Assembly (NCBI RefSeq): GCF_004801255.1
Contig: NZ_CP036295.1
Coordinates: forward strand, 867,001 to 931,000
Source: Desulfovibrio desulfuricans
GTDB taxonomy: Bacteria > Desulfobacterota > Desulfovibrionia > Desulfovibrionales > Desulfovibrionaceae
Length of the DNA: 64,000 bases
Direction of reading: 5' to 3'
Both the position numbers and the translations under genes were made by a program. Under the pieces are notes generated by a model. The model saw only the letters and a list, made by a program, of their open reading frames with translations, had not been told where the DNA came from and did not search any database. Positions 33,482 through 41,233 of the stretch are shown one piece after another (position 1 is the first letter of the stretch; each line of letters starts with the position of its first letter).

Positions 33482-33672
33482 CTTCGCCGGAGGGCGAAAA
33501 ATGCCGTGCCCGAAGGGCGGCAAAAATTAATCAGCCCGCGCCGCGCAGGCGTCACTTCACCATTCAGACGAAATCGCGCGCCGCGCAGGCGTCCCAATCG
33601 CCTGTTAGGCGAAAAATGCCGTGCCCGCAGGACAGCAAATTCTAGTTAACCCCGCGCCGCGCAGGCGCAAAT
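33461..33672. repeat. Tandem repeat C, degenerate
   Basis: CGCGCCGCGCAGGCG recurs at 33461, 33537, about 33577 and 33652, with one shortened unit lacking the middle. It ends 8 bp before the stop of the OppF-like gene. Confidence 0.8.
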
Positions 33673-33680
33673 CCCAGTCC

Positions 33681-34658
33681 CTACGCCAACCAACACCTCA
33701 CCCGCCAGCCGGAGCCAAGCTCCTTCCACTGCGGGGCTTCATGGCGACAAATATCCTGAGCCTTGGGGCAGCGCGGATGAAAACGGCAACCCGCGGGCGG
33801 CGCGAGGGGGCTTGGCAGCTCGCCTTCCAGAGCGGGAATGAGCTCGCCGCGCCGTTTGCCTGTGGGCATGGCTGCCATGAGGGCCTGCGTGTAGGGGTGG
33901 CCCGCGCCGTCAAAGATGGCTTCGGTGGGGCCTTCTTCCACGATTTGTCCCAGATACATGACCAGAATATGGCGGCACAAAAAGCCCACCACCGCGAGAT
34001 CATGCGAGATAAAGAGATAGGCGGGGCCAAAGTGCTCCTGCACGTCGCGCAGCAGGTTGAGGGTCTGCGCCTGCACAGAGGCATCAAGGGCGGAGACCGG
34101 CTCGTCGCATACAACAACGTCGGGCCGGGTGATGAGGGCCCGGGCCACGGCTATGCGCTGGCGCTGGCCGCCCGAAAATTCGTGAGGGTACCGGTTGCCC
34201 ATGCCCGCAAGGCCCACGGTCGCCAGCATGTCCTCGGCCTTGGCAGTGCGCTCTGCACGGGGGATGTTGCGGGCTGCCAGAGGTTCCGCCACCGAGCTGC
34301 CCACAGAGAGGCGGGGATTGAGGGAGGAAAAAGGATCCTGAAAGACCATCTGTATGCGCCCGGCTGCCCAGCTGTCGGCCCCGGCCGGAGGCAGGGGGCG
34401 GCCGTCAAGCAGCACCTGCCCCTGCGAGGGGGTCAGCAGGCCGCAGGCCATCCGTCCAAGTGTGGATTTGCCGCAGCCAGATTCGCCCACAAGGCCGAGG
34501 CTTGCGCCCTTGGCGAGGCTCAGGCTTACGTGGTCAACGGCGACAAGCGAACTCCTGTCGCCAAACAGACCGCGCTTGATGTCAAACACGCGCGAAACGT
34601 CCTCCAGCCGCAGCAGGACGGGGGCAGAAGATTGTTCCGGCGCAGGTTGGTTCAGCAT
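33681..34658 (-). CDS. Oligopeptide/dipeptide ABC transporter ATP-binding protein (DppF/OppF type)
   Basis: A 325-residue ABC ATPase. Walker [10 protein letters not shown] is at residues 58-66, VFQDPFSSLNPR holds the Q-loop, then FSGGQRQR, VVCDEPVSALD and ISHDLAVV. The C-terminal extension with CRFHPRCPKAQDIC is typical of the oligopeptide family. It would pair with a DppD-type ATPase, but the only one in the window is 27 kb away (5739). Its start overlaps the end of cobT by 7 bp, so the two are translationally coupled. Confidence 0.9.
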   Translation of the reverse strand: MLNQPAPEQSSAPVLLRLEDVSRVFDIKRGLFGDRSSLVAVDHVSLSLAKGASLGLVGESGCGKSTLGRMACGLLTPSQGQVLLDGRPLPPAGADSWAAGRIQMVFQDPFSSLNPRLSVGSSVAEPLAARNIPRAERTAKAEDMLATVGLAGMGNRYPHEFSGGQRQRIAVARALITRPDVVVCDEPVSALDASVQAQTLNLLRDVQEHFGPAYLFISHDLAVVGFLCRHILVMYLGQIVEEGPTEAIFDGAGHPYTQALMAAMPTGKRRGELIPALEGELPSPLAPPAGCRFHPRCPKAQDICRHEAPQWKELGSGWRVRCWLA

Positions 34659-35758
34659 GTTTTTTCCGCCACGCCCGCAGAGCTGAAGGTGGCCATGCCG
34701 TTGTACACGGCGGCGGCGCAGCGCAGCAGATGGTAGGCCACAGCGCCTCCCGTGCCTTCGCCCAGGCGCATGTTCAGGTGCAGCAGGGGGGTGTTGCGGG
34801 TGTCTCCGCCGGTCAGCCTGCGCAGGGCGCGCACGTGACCCGGCTCTGCCGAGGCATGCGAAAGCACGGCGTAGTCCGCCAGCTGGGGGCAGATATGCAG
34901 GGCCGCCACGTAGGCCGCGCTGCAGATAAAGCCGTCAACCAGCACGGGCAGGCGGCGCGAGGCGGCGCCAAGCATGAGCCCGGCCATTTCAACTATTTCA
35001 AACCCGCCCAGGGCAGCCAGCGTGCTTATGGGGTCGCCGTCGCGCAGCATGGGCTCGTTAACTTCCAGCGCCTTGCGCACAATGCCGGTTTTGTGGTGCA
35101 CCATGTCGGCATTGGCGCCTGCTCCGGGGCCGGTAATCTGCTCGGGGTGAAGGTGCAGCAGGGCGCAGTACAGGGCCGTGCCCGAAGTGCTGTTGGCAAT
35201 GCCCATTTCACCCACGCCAAGGCAGCGGTAGCCCTCGTCGGCAAGCTGTTGCGCCAGCTCAACGCCCATGCGCAGGCCCTTGAGGCAGGTTTCGCGGCTC
35301 ATGGCCGGGCCCTGGCTCATGTCGGCCGTGCCGTCGCCAAGGCGGCGCTCGATCAGGATGGCGTGCGGTTCATAGGGACCGCCGTCGCAGCCTGCGTCTA
35401 CCACGCGCAAATCCATTCCCGAAGTGCAGCACAAAACATTGACCGCCGCGCCGTTGTTAAAAAAGTTTTGCACCATCTGCCGGGTCACGGCCTTGGGAAA
35501 GGGCGAAACCCCCTGATCTGCCACGCCGTGGTCGCCCGCAACCGTCAGCATGATGGCCGGGCTGACGCTGATGGGCGTTTGCCCGCCGCTCATGGCATAG
35601 AGCTTTTGGGCGAGGTCTTCAAGGCGGCCAAGACTGCCCTGGGGCTTGGTGAGATCGTCCAGATGGGTCTGGGCGGCGTCCAGATCTTTTTCAAGCAGGG
35701 GGGCGATGCTCAGACCGGGCAAGATCAGTTCCAGCAGGTTGGATTGGGTGGTATTCAT
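34652..35758 (-). CDS. cobT: Nicotinate-nucleotide--dimethylbenzimidazole phosphoribosyltransferase
   Basis: A 368-residue cytoplasmic enzyme that activates the lower-ligand base of cobalamin. Visible family stretches are LDDLTKPQGSLGRLEDLAQK, VTVAGDHGVADQGVSPFP-like residues 73-90, NFFNNGAAVNVL, GEMGIANSTSGTAL, and the catalytic-glutamate region LNMRLGEGTGGA near the C-terminus. Length is normal. AAGGAT precedes the start. No cobalamin riboswitch is evident upstream. The following gene is an oligopeptide-type ATPase. Confidence 0.95.
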   Translation of the reverse strand: MNTTQSNLLELILPGLSIAPLLEKDLDAAQTHLDDLTKPQGSLGRLEDLAQKLYAMSGGQTPISVSPAIMLTVAGDHGVADQGVSPFPKAVTRQMVQNFFNNGAAVNVLCCTSGMDLRVVDAGCDGGPYEPHAILIERRLGDGTADMSQGPAMSRETCLKGLRMGVELAQQLADEGYRCLGVGEMGIANSTSGTALYCALLHLHPEQITGPGAGANADMVHHKTGIVRKALEVNEPMLRDGDPISTLAALGGFEIVEMAGLMLGAASRRLPVLVDGFICSAAYVAALHICPQLADYAVLSHASAEPGHVRALRRLTGGDTRNTPLLHLNMRLGEGTGGAVAYHLLRCAAAVYNGMATFSSAGVAEKTC

Positions 35759-35858
35759 GCCGTTTGTTTATCCTTAACGGCCCCTGTGCGCAAGGCGGAG
35801 CGTCCCTTGTGCCTGCTAATGCGCCGTGGGGTACTTTACGATTTTTAGAGCGTGCTTA

Positions 35859-35877
35859 TGTTAGCGGCTAGCTAACA
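35859..35877. promoter_or_regulatory. Inverted repeat, possible operator
   Basis: TGTTAGC / GCTAACA with a 5-nt spacer, 15 bp upstream of the HtrA start codon. It might bind a regulator of the protease or of cobT. Nothing further supports this. Confidence 0.35.
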
Positions 35878-35891
35878 AGCAAGGATGATGT

Positions 35892-37322
35892 ATGAAGACC
35901 ATACCCAACCATATACGCAATGGATATGCCCGGCCCCGCCCCCTGCGGGCCGCTGCGGCAGAGTTGGAGGGCGGGTTTGCCATCCGCCTGCTGTTTTTGG
36001 CGCTGGCAGCGGCCCTGCTGCTGTGTCTGCCCGGCAGGGCCGGGGCCGTTGCGCCCGACAGCCCTCGCATGACTCCCGTGGTGCGGGCTGTGCAGTCGGT
36101 TGCCCCGGCTGTTGTAAATATAACAAGCACCCATATTATTGAAGGGCAGAGAATTTCACCCCTGGAGCAGTTTTTTGGTCCGGGGTTTCCCGGCTTCCCC
36201 GGTTTTGAAGTGCCGGGATCGCGCAGCGTCAAGCAAAAGCGCGTCAGCCTGGGTTCGGGGGTTATTGTCGATGGCGACAAAGGCCTTGTGCTCACCAACG
36301 CGCACGTGATCGCCGGCGGCGACGAAGTAATGGTGCATTTGCTGGACGGCAGGGAATTTTCTGCGTCCGTCAAGGGTGCAGACCCCGATTTTGACATAGC
36401 CGTGCTGCAGATCAGGGGCGCATCCAAACTGCCTGCGGTAAAACTGGGCGATTCGAGCGACATTATGCCCGGCGAAACCGTCATCGCCATAGGCAATCCT
36501 TTTGGTTTTAACCATACGGTGACCACGGGCGTGGTGTCCGCGCTCGGGCGCACCATCCGCAACAAGGGCGGCGCGTTTACCGATCTTGTGCAGACAGACG
36601 CCGCCATCAACCCCGGCAACAGCGGCGGCCCGCTGCTAAATATCGAGGGCGTGCTCATCGGCATCAATACGGCGGTGGACGCCCGGGCCGAGGGCATCGG
36701 TTTTGCCATCCCCATCAACAAGGCCCGCCGGGTCATGCACGACCTCATGAGCGCGGGGCGGGTGGCCCCCCTGTGGCTTGGGCTTGACCTGCAGGACGTG
36801 GACGGGCGCACAGCCATGGCCCTGGGCCTCAGGGACGCGGGCGGCGTGCTGGTTACGGCGGTGTTTCCCGGTTCGCCCGCTGCCAGGGCGGGTATTGCGG
36901 CGGGCGATATACTTGAGAGCATCAATGCCTCGCCCGTGCGCGACCGGCGTGATTATCTCGACATATTGCGCAACCAGACGGCGGGTACGGCCCTGCGGCT
37001 GCAGCTGCTGCGCGAGGGCGGCCCGGTGCGTATCGAGGCGACGCCAGAACCCTTTGGCGATGCGGAGGCCCGCGCTTTGCTTGAGCGCAGGTGGGCATTC
37101 AGCGCCGCGCAGACCGCGCAGGGCGTGGTGGTGCGTCAGGCGCGCGCCGAAGGCCCCGCAGCGTTTCTGCGCCAGGGCGACCGCATAACGGCGGTGGGCT
37201 CTGCGGAAATACGCACCATGGACGATTTTTTACAGGCTTTCAGGCGCGAGCGCATGTCCGGGCAGGTTTTGCTGCAGGTTGTGCGCAACGGCAAGGGGTA
37301 TTACGCGCGGCTGGTTCCATAA
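35892..37322 (+). CDS. HtrA/DegP-like periplasmic serine protease
   Basis: A 476-residue exported protease and chaperone. A signal-anchor lies at residues 30-52. The catalytic triad is His138 (TNAHVI), Asp168 (DFDIAVLQI) and Ser244 (GNSGGPLL). Two PDZ domains follow, the first from about residue 290 (APLWLGLDLQDV) and the second shorter one from about 390. The flexible loop after HIIEGQRISP holds GFPGFPGF. It degrades or refolds damaged envelope proteins. The 30 residues before the hydrophobic segment are unusually long for a signal peptide. Confidence 0.94.
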   Translation: MKTIPNHIRNGYARPRPLRAAAAELEGGFAIRLLFLALAAALLLCLPGRAGAVAPDSPRMTPVVRAVQSVAPAVVNITSTHIIEGQRISPLEQFFGPGFPGFPGFEVPGSRSVKQKRVSLGSGVIVDGDKGLVLTNAHVIAGGDEVMVHLLDGREFSASVKGADPDFDIAVLQIRGASKLPAVKLGDSSDIMPGETVIAIGNPFGFNHTVTTGVVSALGRTIRNKGGAFTDLVQTDAAINPGNSGGPLLNIEGVLIGINTAVDARAEGIGFAIPINKARRVMHDLMSAGRVAPLWLGLDLQDVDGRTAMALGLRDAGGVLVTAVFPGSPAARAGIAAGDILESINASPVRDRRDYLDILRNQTAGTALRLQLLREGGPVRIEATPEPFGDAEARALLERRWAFSAAQTAQGVVVRQARAEGPAAFLRQGDRITAVGSAEIRTMDDFLQAFRRERMSGQVLLQVVRNGKGYYARLVP

Positions 37323-37446
37323 AACGGATTGTTGCGGGTAACATGTTGGCGAGGCAATATTTTTTTAAACAGACATTCCGTATGCCAGGGAAAGTCGGTG
37401 CGAAATCCTGTAAAAATTGTCTGGTTGCCTATTTCCGAACCGACAC

Positions 37447-37475
37447 TTGACAGGGTGGGAGCCTAAAGCTATCCA
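37447..37475 (+). promoter_or_regulatory. Promoter for ferredoxin
   Basis: TTGACA (37447-37452), 17 bp, TATCCA (37470-37475), 64 bp before the start. A small hairpin AAGCGG / CCGCTT follows in the leader. Confidence 0.6.
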
Positions 37476-37538
37476 TTGCACAAGCGGAATTTAGCCGCTT
37501 GAAAAATCAAGCAAGTCAAAGCTAATTGGGAGGACACC

Positions 37539-37727
37539 ATGGGTTATAATGTTAATGTCGACACCGACAAGTGCGTGGGCTGTGGCGAATGCGTGGACGT
37601 GTGCCCTGTTGAAGTTTACGAAATCAAGGACGGCAAGTCCGAACCCGTGAACGCCGAAGAATGCCTGGGCTGCGAATCCTGCGTGGAAGTTTGCGAAGTC
37701 AGCGCCATCACCGTTGAAGAAAACTAG
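37539..37727 (+). CDS. 2[4Fe-4S] ferredoxin
   Basis: A 62-residue electron carrier of the Desulfovibrio type. Two clusters are bound by C12-C15-C18 with C22 (CVGCGECVDVCP) and C42-C45-C48 with C52 (CLGCESCVEVCE). The second motif has Glu where Pro is usual. It is acidic, as expected for a low-potential donor or acceptor for pyruvate:ferredoxin oxidoreductase or hydrogenases. GGGAGG precedes the ATG. It has its own promoter and terminator, so it is monocistronic. Confidence 0.96.
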   Translation: MGYNVNVDTDKCVGCGECVDVCPVEVYEIKDGKSEPVNAEECLGCESCVEVCEVSAITVEEN

Positions 37728-37784
37728 GGATTGCATGGATGCCCGAGCGGCATTCCGTAGCTGACCCGTTCAAAGTTTTCATTG

Positions 37785-37818
37785 TGCCGCCCGGCGCGCA
37801 CGCGCCAGGCGGCATTTT
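37785..37818 (+). terminator. Ferredoxin terminator
   Basis: TGCCGCC... pairs with GGCGGCA across a GC-rich stem (37785-37814), then TTTT. The remaining 210 bp up to 38029 contain a short inverted repeat (AGAGCA / TGCTCT) but no supported gene. Confidence 0.8.
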
Positions 37819-38029
37819 CATAAGGTACAGGGCGCTTTGCCGCTAGAGCATTCCGGCGTTGAGACTGTGCGTTCTCAAAGTTGCAAGACGTCCGCTACGG
37901 CGCGTGGCAGCGCGTGCAAATGGCGCTTGCGTCTTTGTGGCAAACGTCTGCTCATGCAGCCGGCAGAGCAGTTTCAAGGTGAAGTTGCTCTGTTCTCCCC
38001 CATGTCTTCCGCACTACCGCAGGATAACC

Positions 38030-38701
38030 ATGATCCCTGATCTGAGTTCTATTTTTACCCGCTATGAAGCATTGCGGGCCGAAGTTGACGACCTTTTCGG
38101 CAGGGTGCGCGGGGCTTTTCCCCAGTGCGTAGTCTGCAAGGAAGGCTGCAGCGATTGCTGTCATGCGCTTTTTGATCTTTCGCTTGTCGAAGCCATATAT
38201 ATCAACAGGGCTTTTGAGTCCTCCTTTGGGTACGGGCCGCAGCGTTCCGGCATTCTCGAGCGGGCCTCCGAGCTTGACCGCCGCGCCACGCGCATCAAGC
38301 GCGAGCTGTACCGGGCGGAAAAAGACGGCGAAAGCCCCGAGGCCATCATGGAGCGCGCCGCGCAGGTCAAGCTGCGCTGCCCTCTGCTGGACGACAACGA
38401 CCAATGCCTGCTGTACCACGCCCGGCCCATCACCTGCCGCGTGTACGGCGTGCCCACGGCCATTGCCGGGCAGGGGCATGTGTGCGGCTTTTCGGCTTTT
38501 GAAAAAGGCAAGCCATACCCCACCATCCATATGGACAAGATCCAGAACAGGCTTGAAGACCTGAGCAGGGATGTGGCCACCACCGTGCAGAGCCGTTTTA
38601 AAGAATTGCACGAGGTGTACGTGCCTTTGTCCATGGCTTTGCTGACCCGCTACGATGAGGCCTATCTGGGTATTGGCCCGGCCAAGAAAGAAGAGGCCTG
38701 A
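38030..38701 (+). CDS. YkgJ-family cysteine-cluster protein
   Basis: A 223-residue cytoplasmic protein of the YkgJ/CxxCxxCC family. C-terminal to a helical start, VVCKEGCSDCCHALFDLS gives the leading cysteines, and CPLLDDNDQCLLYHARPITCRVYG gives the second set. The family is thought to bind zinc or an Fe-S cluster, and its role is not established. The start MIPDLSSIF is preferred, with AGGAT just upstream; the frame stays open further but has no homology-like content. It leads a three-gene unit with the next two genes. Confidence 0.85.
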   Translation: MIPDLSSIFTRYEALRAEVDDLFGRVRGAFPQCVVCKEGCSDCCHALFDLSLVEAIYINRAFESSFGYGPQRSGILERASELDRRATRIKRELYRAEKDGESPEAIMERAAQVKLRCPLLDDNDQCLLYHARPITCRVYGVPTAIAGQGHVCGFSAFEKGKPYPTIHMDKIQNRLEDLSRDVATTVQSRFKELHEVYVPLSMALLTRYDEAYLGIGPAKKEEA

Positions 38702-38723
38702 TCGGGCGCGAAAGGAGTTTGAA

Positions 38724-39116
38724 ATGTACGGCAGCATTCCCGCCACCGTCTTTCGCGATGGAACGCCGCAACAGCTTACTGATGAGCAGGAAGTGCTCAA
38801 GCGCGAAATTTATGACCGCATGAATCCGCGCCGACGCAAATTTGTGGACCGCATCGGCTACGACAACTGGGATCCATTCCAGAAGCCTAACGAACCACTT
38901 GATATGCGCACTGACGTGTCCCAGCGCACAACGCAGCAACTGGTTAACGCATTTTTGAAAGACGCGGCCCAAAAAGGGCCGTATGGCAATGCCTACAGCA
39001 AGGGTGCTACCGAATGCGCCCTTGGCGTGGTCAATAGGGACGAAAAGTACATGGGCATTTTTGACTTTTGCCGATGGTACTATGATCTTTTGAAAAAAGA
39101 GGGGCACATAGCATGA
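38724..39116 (+). CDS. Conserved-looking protein of unknown function
   Basis: A 130-residue soluble protein that I cannot assign. It is basic in the middle (REIYDRMNPRRRKFVDRIGYDNWDPF) and aromatic at the end (GIFDFCRWYYDLLKKEGH). AAAGGAG lies 7 nt before the ATG, and it overlaps the TPR gene by ATGA, so it is very probably expressed. Lying between a cysteine-cluster protein and a TPR protein, it may form a complex with them. Confidence 0.8.
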   Translation: MYGSIPATVFRDGTPQQLTDEQEVLKREIYDRMNPRRRKFVDRIGYDNWDPFQKPNEPLDMRTDVSQRTTQQLVNAFLKDAAQKGPYGNAYSKGATECALGVVNRDEKYMGIFDFCRWYYDLLKKEGHIA

Positions 39117-39742
39117 AAGCTCGCTACGATGACCTGGATGAATACATCGCCGACCTCAAGGCAGAGATAGCCCAGAACGAGCAGTGCGCAACGCACTACT
39201 ACAATCTTGGGCTCGCCCTGCTGACCAAGCGCGACTTTGTGGCCGCCGAAGAGGCGCTGCTCAACGCGGTGCGCAATTCGCCCCACCTGGCGGAAGCCTA
39301 CGTGCAGCTGGGCGGCATATGTCTTGAACGCGGCGACCTTGACGGCTGCCTGCGCTACAACGAAGAAGCCGCCAACTGCCGCGCCAAGTTCCCCGTGCCG
39401 TGGAGCAACATCGCCTTTGTGCACCTGCAGCGCGGCGAGCCCGACAAGGCCATCACCGCCCTGAACAAGGCCCTCAAGTGGGACCCCAATTTTGTGCAGG
39501 CTAAAAACGCCCTGTCCACCGCCCACTACATGAAGGGCGACTTTGCGGCCTGCGAAGCAACTTGCAAGGACGTGATCAAGCAGCAGCCCGGCTTTGCCCC
39601 GGCCTGGAACAACCTTGCCCTGGCCCAGTTTGAAATGGGCCAGTACGCCGATGCTGCGGAATCCGCCAAAAAGGCGCAGGCCCTGGGCTTTGAAGTGCCC
39701 GAAGGCTTTGTGGAAGAGCTCAAGACCAAGGGCGCGGCATAG
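39113..39742 (+). CDS. TPR-repeat protein
   Basis: A 209-residue helical protein with about four tetratricopeptide repeats, e.g. THYYNLGLALLTKRDFVAAE, AEAYVQLGGICLERGDLDG, VPWSNIAFVHLQRGEPDKAI and PAWNNLALAQFEMGQYADAA. Such proteins serve as assembly or scaffold factors. It overlaps the previous gene by four bases. It ends at a strong terminator. Confidence 0.92.
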   Translation: MKARYDDLDEYIADLKAEIAQNEQCATHYYNLGLALLTKRDFVAAEEALLNAVRNSPHLAEAYVQLGGICLERGDLDGCLRYNEEAANCRAKFPVPWSNIAFVHLQRGEPDKAITALNKALKWDPNFVQAKNALSTAHYMKGDFAACEATCKDVIKQQPGFAPAWNNLALAQFEMGQYADAAESAKKAQALGFEVPEGFVEELKTKGAA

Positions 39743-39767
39743 CAGCCCCACAGGTGTCAATGTCCGT

Positions 39768-39804
39768 CAGGGCCGCTGGAGTTTTCCGGCGGCCCTGTTT
39801 TTTT
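39768..39804 (+). terminator. Terminator of the YkgJ / TPR unit
   Basis: CAGGGCCGC (39768-39776) pairs with GCGGCCCTG (39789-39797), then seven T. Confidence 0.92.
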
Positions 39805-39824
39805 GTGCGGCGAGCTGCGGGGCG

Positions 39825-39858
39825 TAAAAAAGGCCCTGCGAAAATTGCCGCCGGGCCT
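39825..39858 (-). terminator. Terminator of the cupin / yigZ unit
   Basis: AGGCCC (39831-39836) and GGGCCT (39853-39858) pair; a T-run follows on the minus strand, 30 bp past yigZ. Confidence 0.7.
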
Positions 39859-39888
39859 GGGTGCGCTTTTGCCAAAAACTGTGTACTG

Positions 39889-40527
39889 TCAGTCAGCCTC
39901 TTCATCCGTAAGCACACGGCACTGGGCCGCGCCGTTGCTTACGCCAGCGAGCGCTGCAGTAAAGGCCTCGATATGCTCCGCAGGCAGGCGCAGCCGCAGG
40001 CGGGCGTCTGCCTGATAGTCTTCGCTTTCAAGCCTGGCTTCAAAGGTGGGCAACATGCGGCGCAGGGCATCCAGGTGCGCATAGCCCACGGTAAGGCTCA
40101 GGCTGCTTTCCGGCACGCGCTGTCGCACGGCCAGGCTGGCCAGGTTTTCGCGCACGCAGTCCTGATACGCCCGCACCAAGCCGCCAGTGCCCAGTTTTAC
40201 GCCGCCAAACCAGCGGCTCACGACCACGCACAGTTCGCCAATGCCGCTGTGCAGCACAATCTGCAACATGGGCCTGCCAGCGGTGCCGTGGGGCTCGCCG
40301 TCGTCAGACGAGCCTATCTGCGCCGTATCCCCCGGCGCGCCAGAGGCGTATGCCCAGCAGTTGTGCGTTGCATCGGCGTGCCGACGCCGTATCTGCTCAA
40401 TAAAGGCGCGTGCGCTTGCGGGGTCTGGCGTGTGAGCGCACTGGGTAAAAAAACGGCTGCGCCGGATGACAAGCTCTGTGCAGTGCGGATGCTGCGGGGC
40501 AACATCGGGCACGGCATATCGGGTCAT
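39889..40527 (-). CDS. yigZ: YigZ/IMPACT-family protein
   Basis: A 212-residue cytoplasmic protein. The UPF0029 signature is clear: HNCWAYASG, SSDDGEPHGTAGRPM and VVSRWFGGVKLGTGGLVRAY. The C-terminal half is a ferredoxin-like domain (DUF1949). The family resembles a domain of eukaryotic IMPACT, a translation regulator, but the bacterial role is unclear. The start ATGA overlaps the stop of the cupin gene, so the two are coupled. Confidence 0.93.
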   Translation of the reverse strand: MTRYAVPDVAPQHPHCTELVIRRSRFFTQCAHTPDPASARAFIEQIRRRHADATHNCWAYASGAPGDTAQIGSSDDGEPHGTAGRPMLQIVLHSGIGELCVVVSRWFGGVKLGTGGLVRAYQDCVRENLASLAVRQRVPESSLSLTVGYAHLDALRRMLPTFEARLESEDYQADARLRLRLPAEHIEAFTAALAGVSNGAAQCRVLTDEEAD

Positions 40528-41072
40528 TCGTCGTCACCGCACCTTCTGCATGCCTCGCGCTGTGCATCGTTCAACGGGGGACAAAATTCGCGGATGCAGT
40601 CCTTGGCCATGGGATAGCGCAGGGTCAGCTCTTCGGGCTGGCCAAGGCGCAGGTCTTCCATGTCAAAACCCGGCGATACGGTGCAGCCCACCAGGGTAAA
40701 CTGCGTGCCGGGCGCAGGGGTTGCGCCGAACCAGCACCCGCCGGGAACGGTAAACTGCACGTGCTGACCGGCAAGGATATCCTGCCCCAGCATTACCTCG
40801 CGCGGATACCCGTGCGTATCTATGCAGGCAAGGCGCAGGGGGCCGCCCATGTAAAAGTGCCACAGTTCGTCCTGGCGTATGCGGTGCAGACGCGAATAAT
40901 GCCCCTGTTCGAGCAAAAAAAGTATGGCGGTGGAAACAGGGCGAGGCCCCATAAACCCGCAAGGCATTTCATCCACCGAAAGAATTTGCGGGGCTTCATA
41001 GGTGCGACGAAAGAACCCCCCTTCGGGGTGGGGACGCATGCCGAAATGGGATATGATTTCTTGGGCGTTCAT
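40524..41072 (-). CDS. DUF985 cupin-domain protein
   Basis: A 182-residue protein of the cupin_5/DUF985 family: FGMRPHPEGGFFRRTYEAP, STAILFLLEQGHYSRLHRIR, DELWHFYMGGPLRL and VPGGCWFGATPAPG are the family blocks. The histidine and glutamate of the cupin pocket are present. The substrate is not established. It precedes yigZ with a four-base overlap. Confidence 0.9.
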   Translation of the reverse strand: MNAQEIISHFGMRPHPEGGFFRRTYEAPQILSVDEMPCGFMGPRPVSTAILFLLEQGHYSRLHRIRQDELWHFYMGGPLRLACIDTHGYPREVMLGQDILAGQHVQFTVPGGCWFGATPAPGTQFTLVGCTVSPGFDMEDLRLGQPEELTLRYPMAKDCIREFCPPLNDAQREACRRCGDDE

Positions 41073-41158
41073 AGGTACCTTTTAGCTTGTCATACGTTTC
41101 TGCGCAACGGGAACAAAGGGGGAAGGGCGGGTCATAAATCTTATTTTTTAAAAAAAGC

Positions 41159-41187
41159 TTTACAAGGGCAGTTGAATCCTTTAATTA
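41159..41187 (+). promoter_or_regulatory. Promoter for rubrerythrin
   Basis: TTTACA (41159-41164), 17 bp, TAATTA (41182-41187). The region is strikingly AT-rich compared with its surroundings. Several near-dyads could be PerR-type sites, but none fits well. Confidence 0.5.
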
Positions 41188-41233
41188 GGAATTGTTACCA
41201 ATAAGAATAACTTCTTTACCAAGGAGACCCAAA

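Noticed and set aside
35759-35891. Cobalamin riboswitch upstream of cobT
   Set aside because: No GCCACTG box or conserved core is visible in the 133 bp; only the inverted repeat at 35859 stands out.
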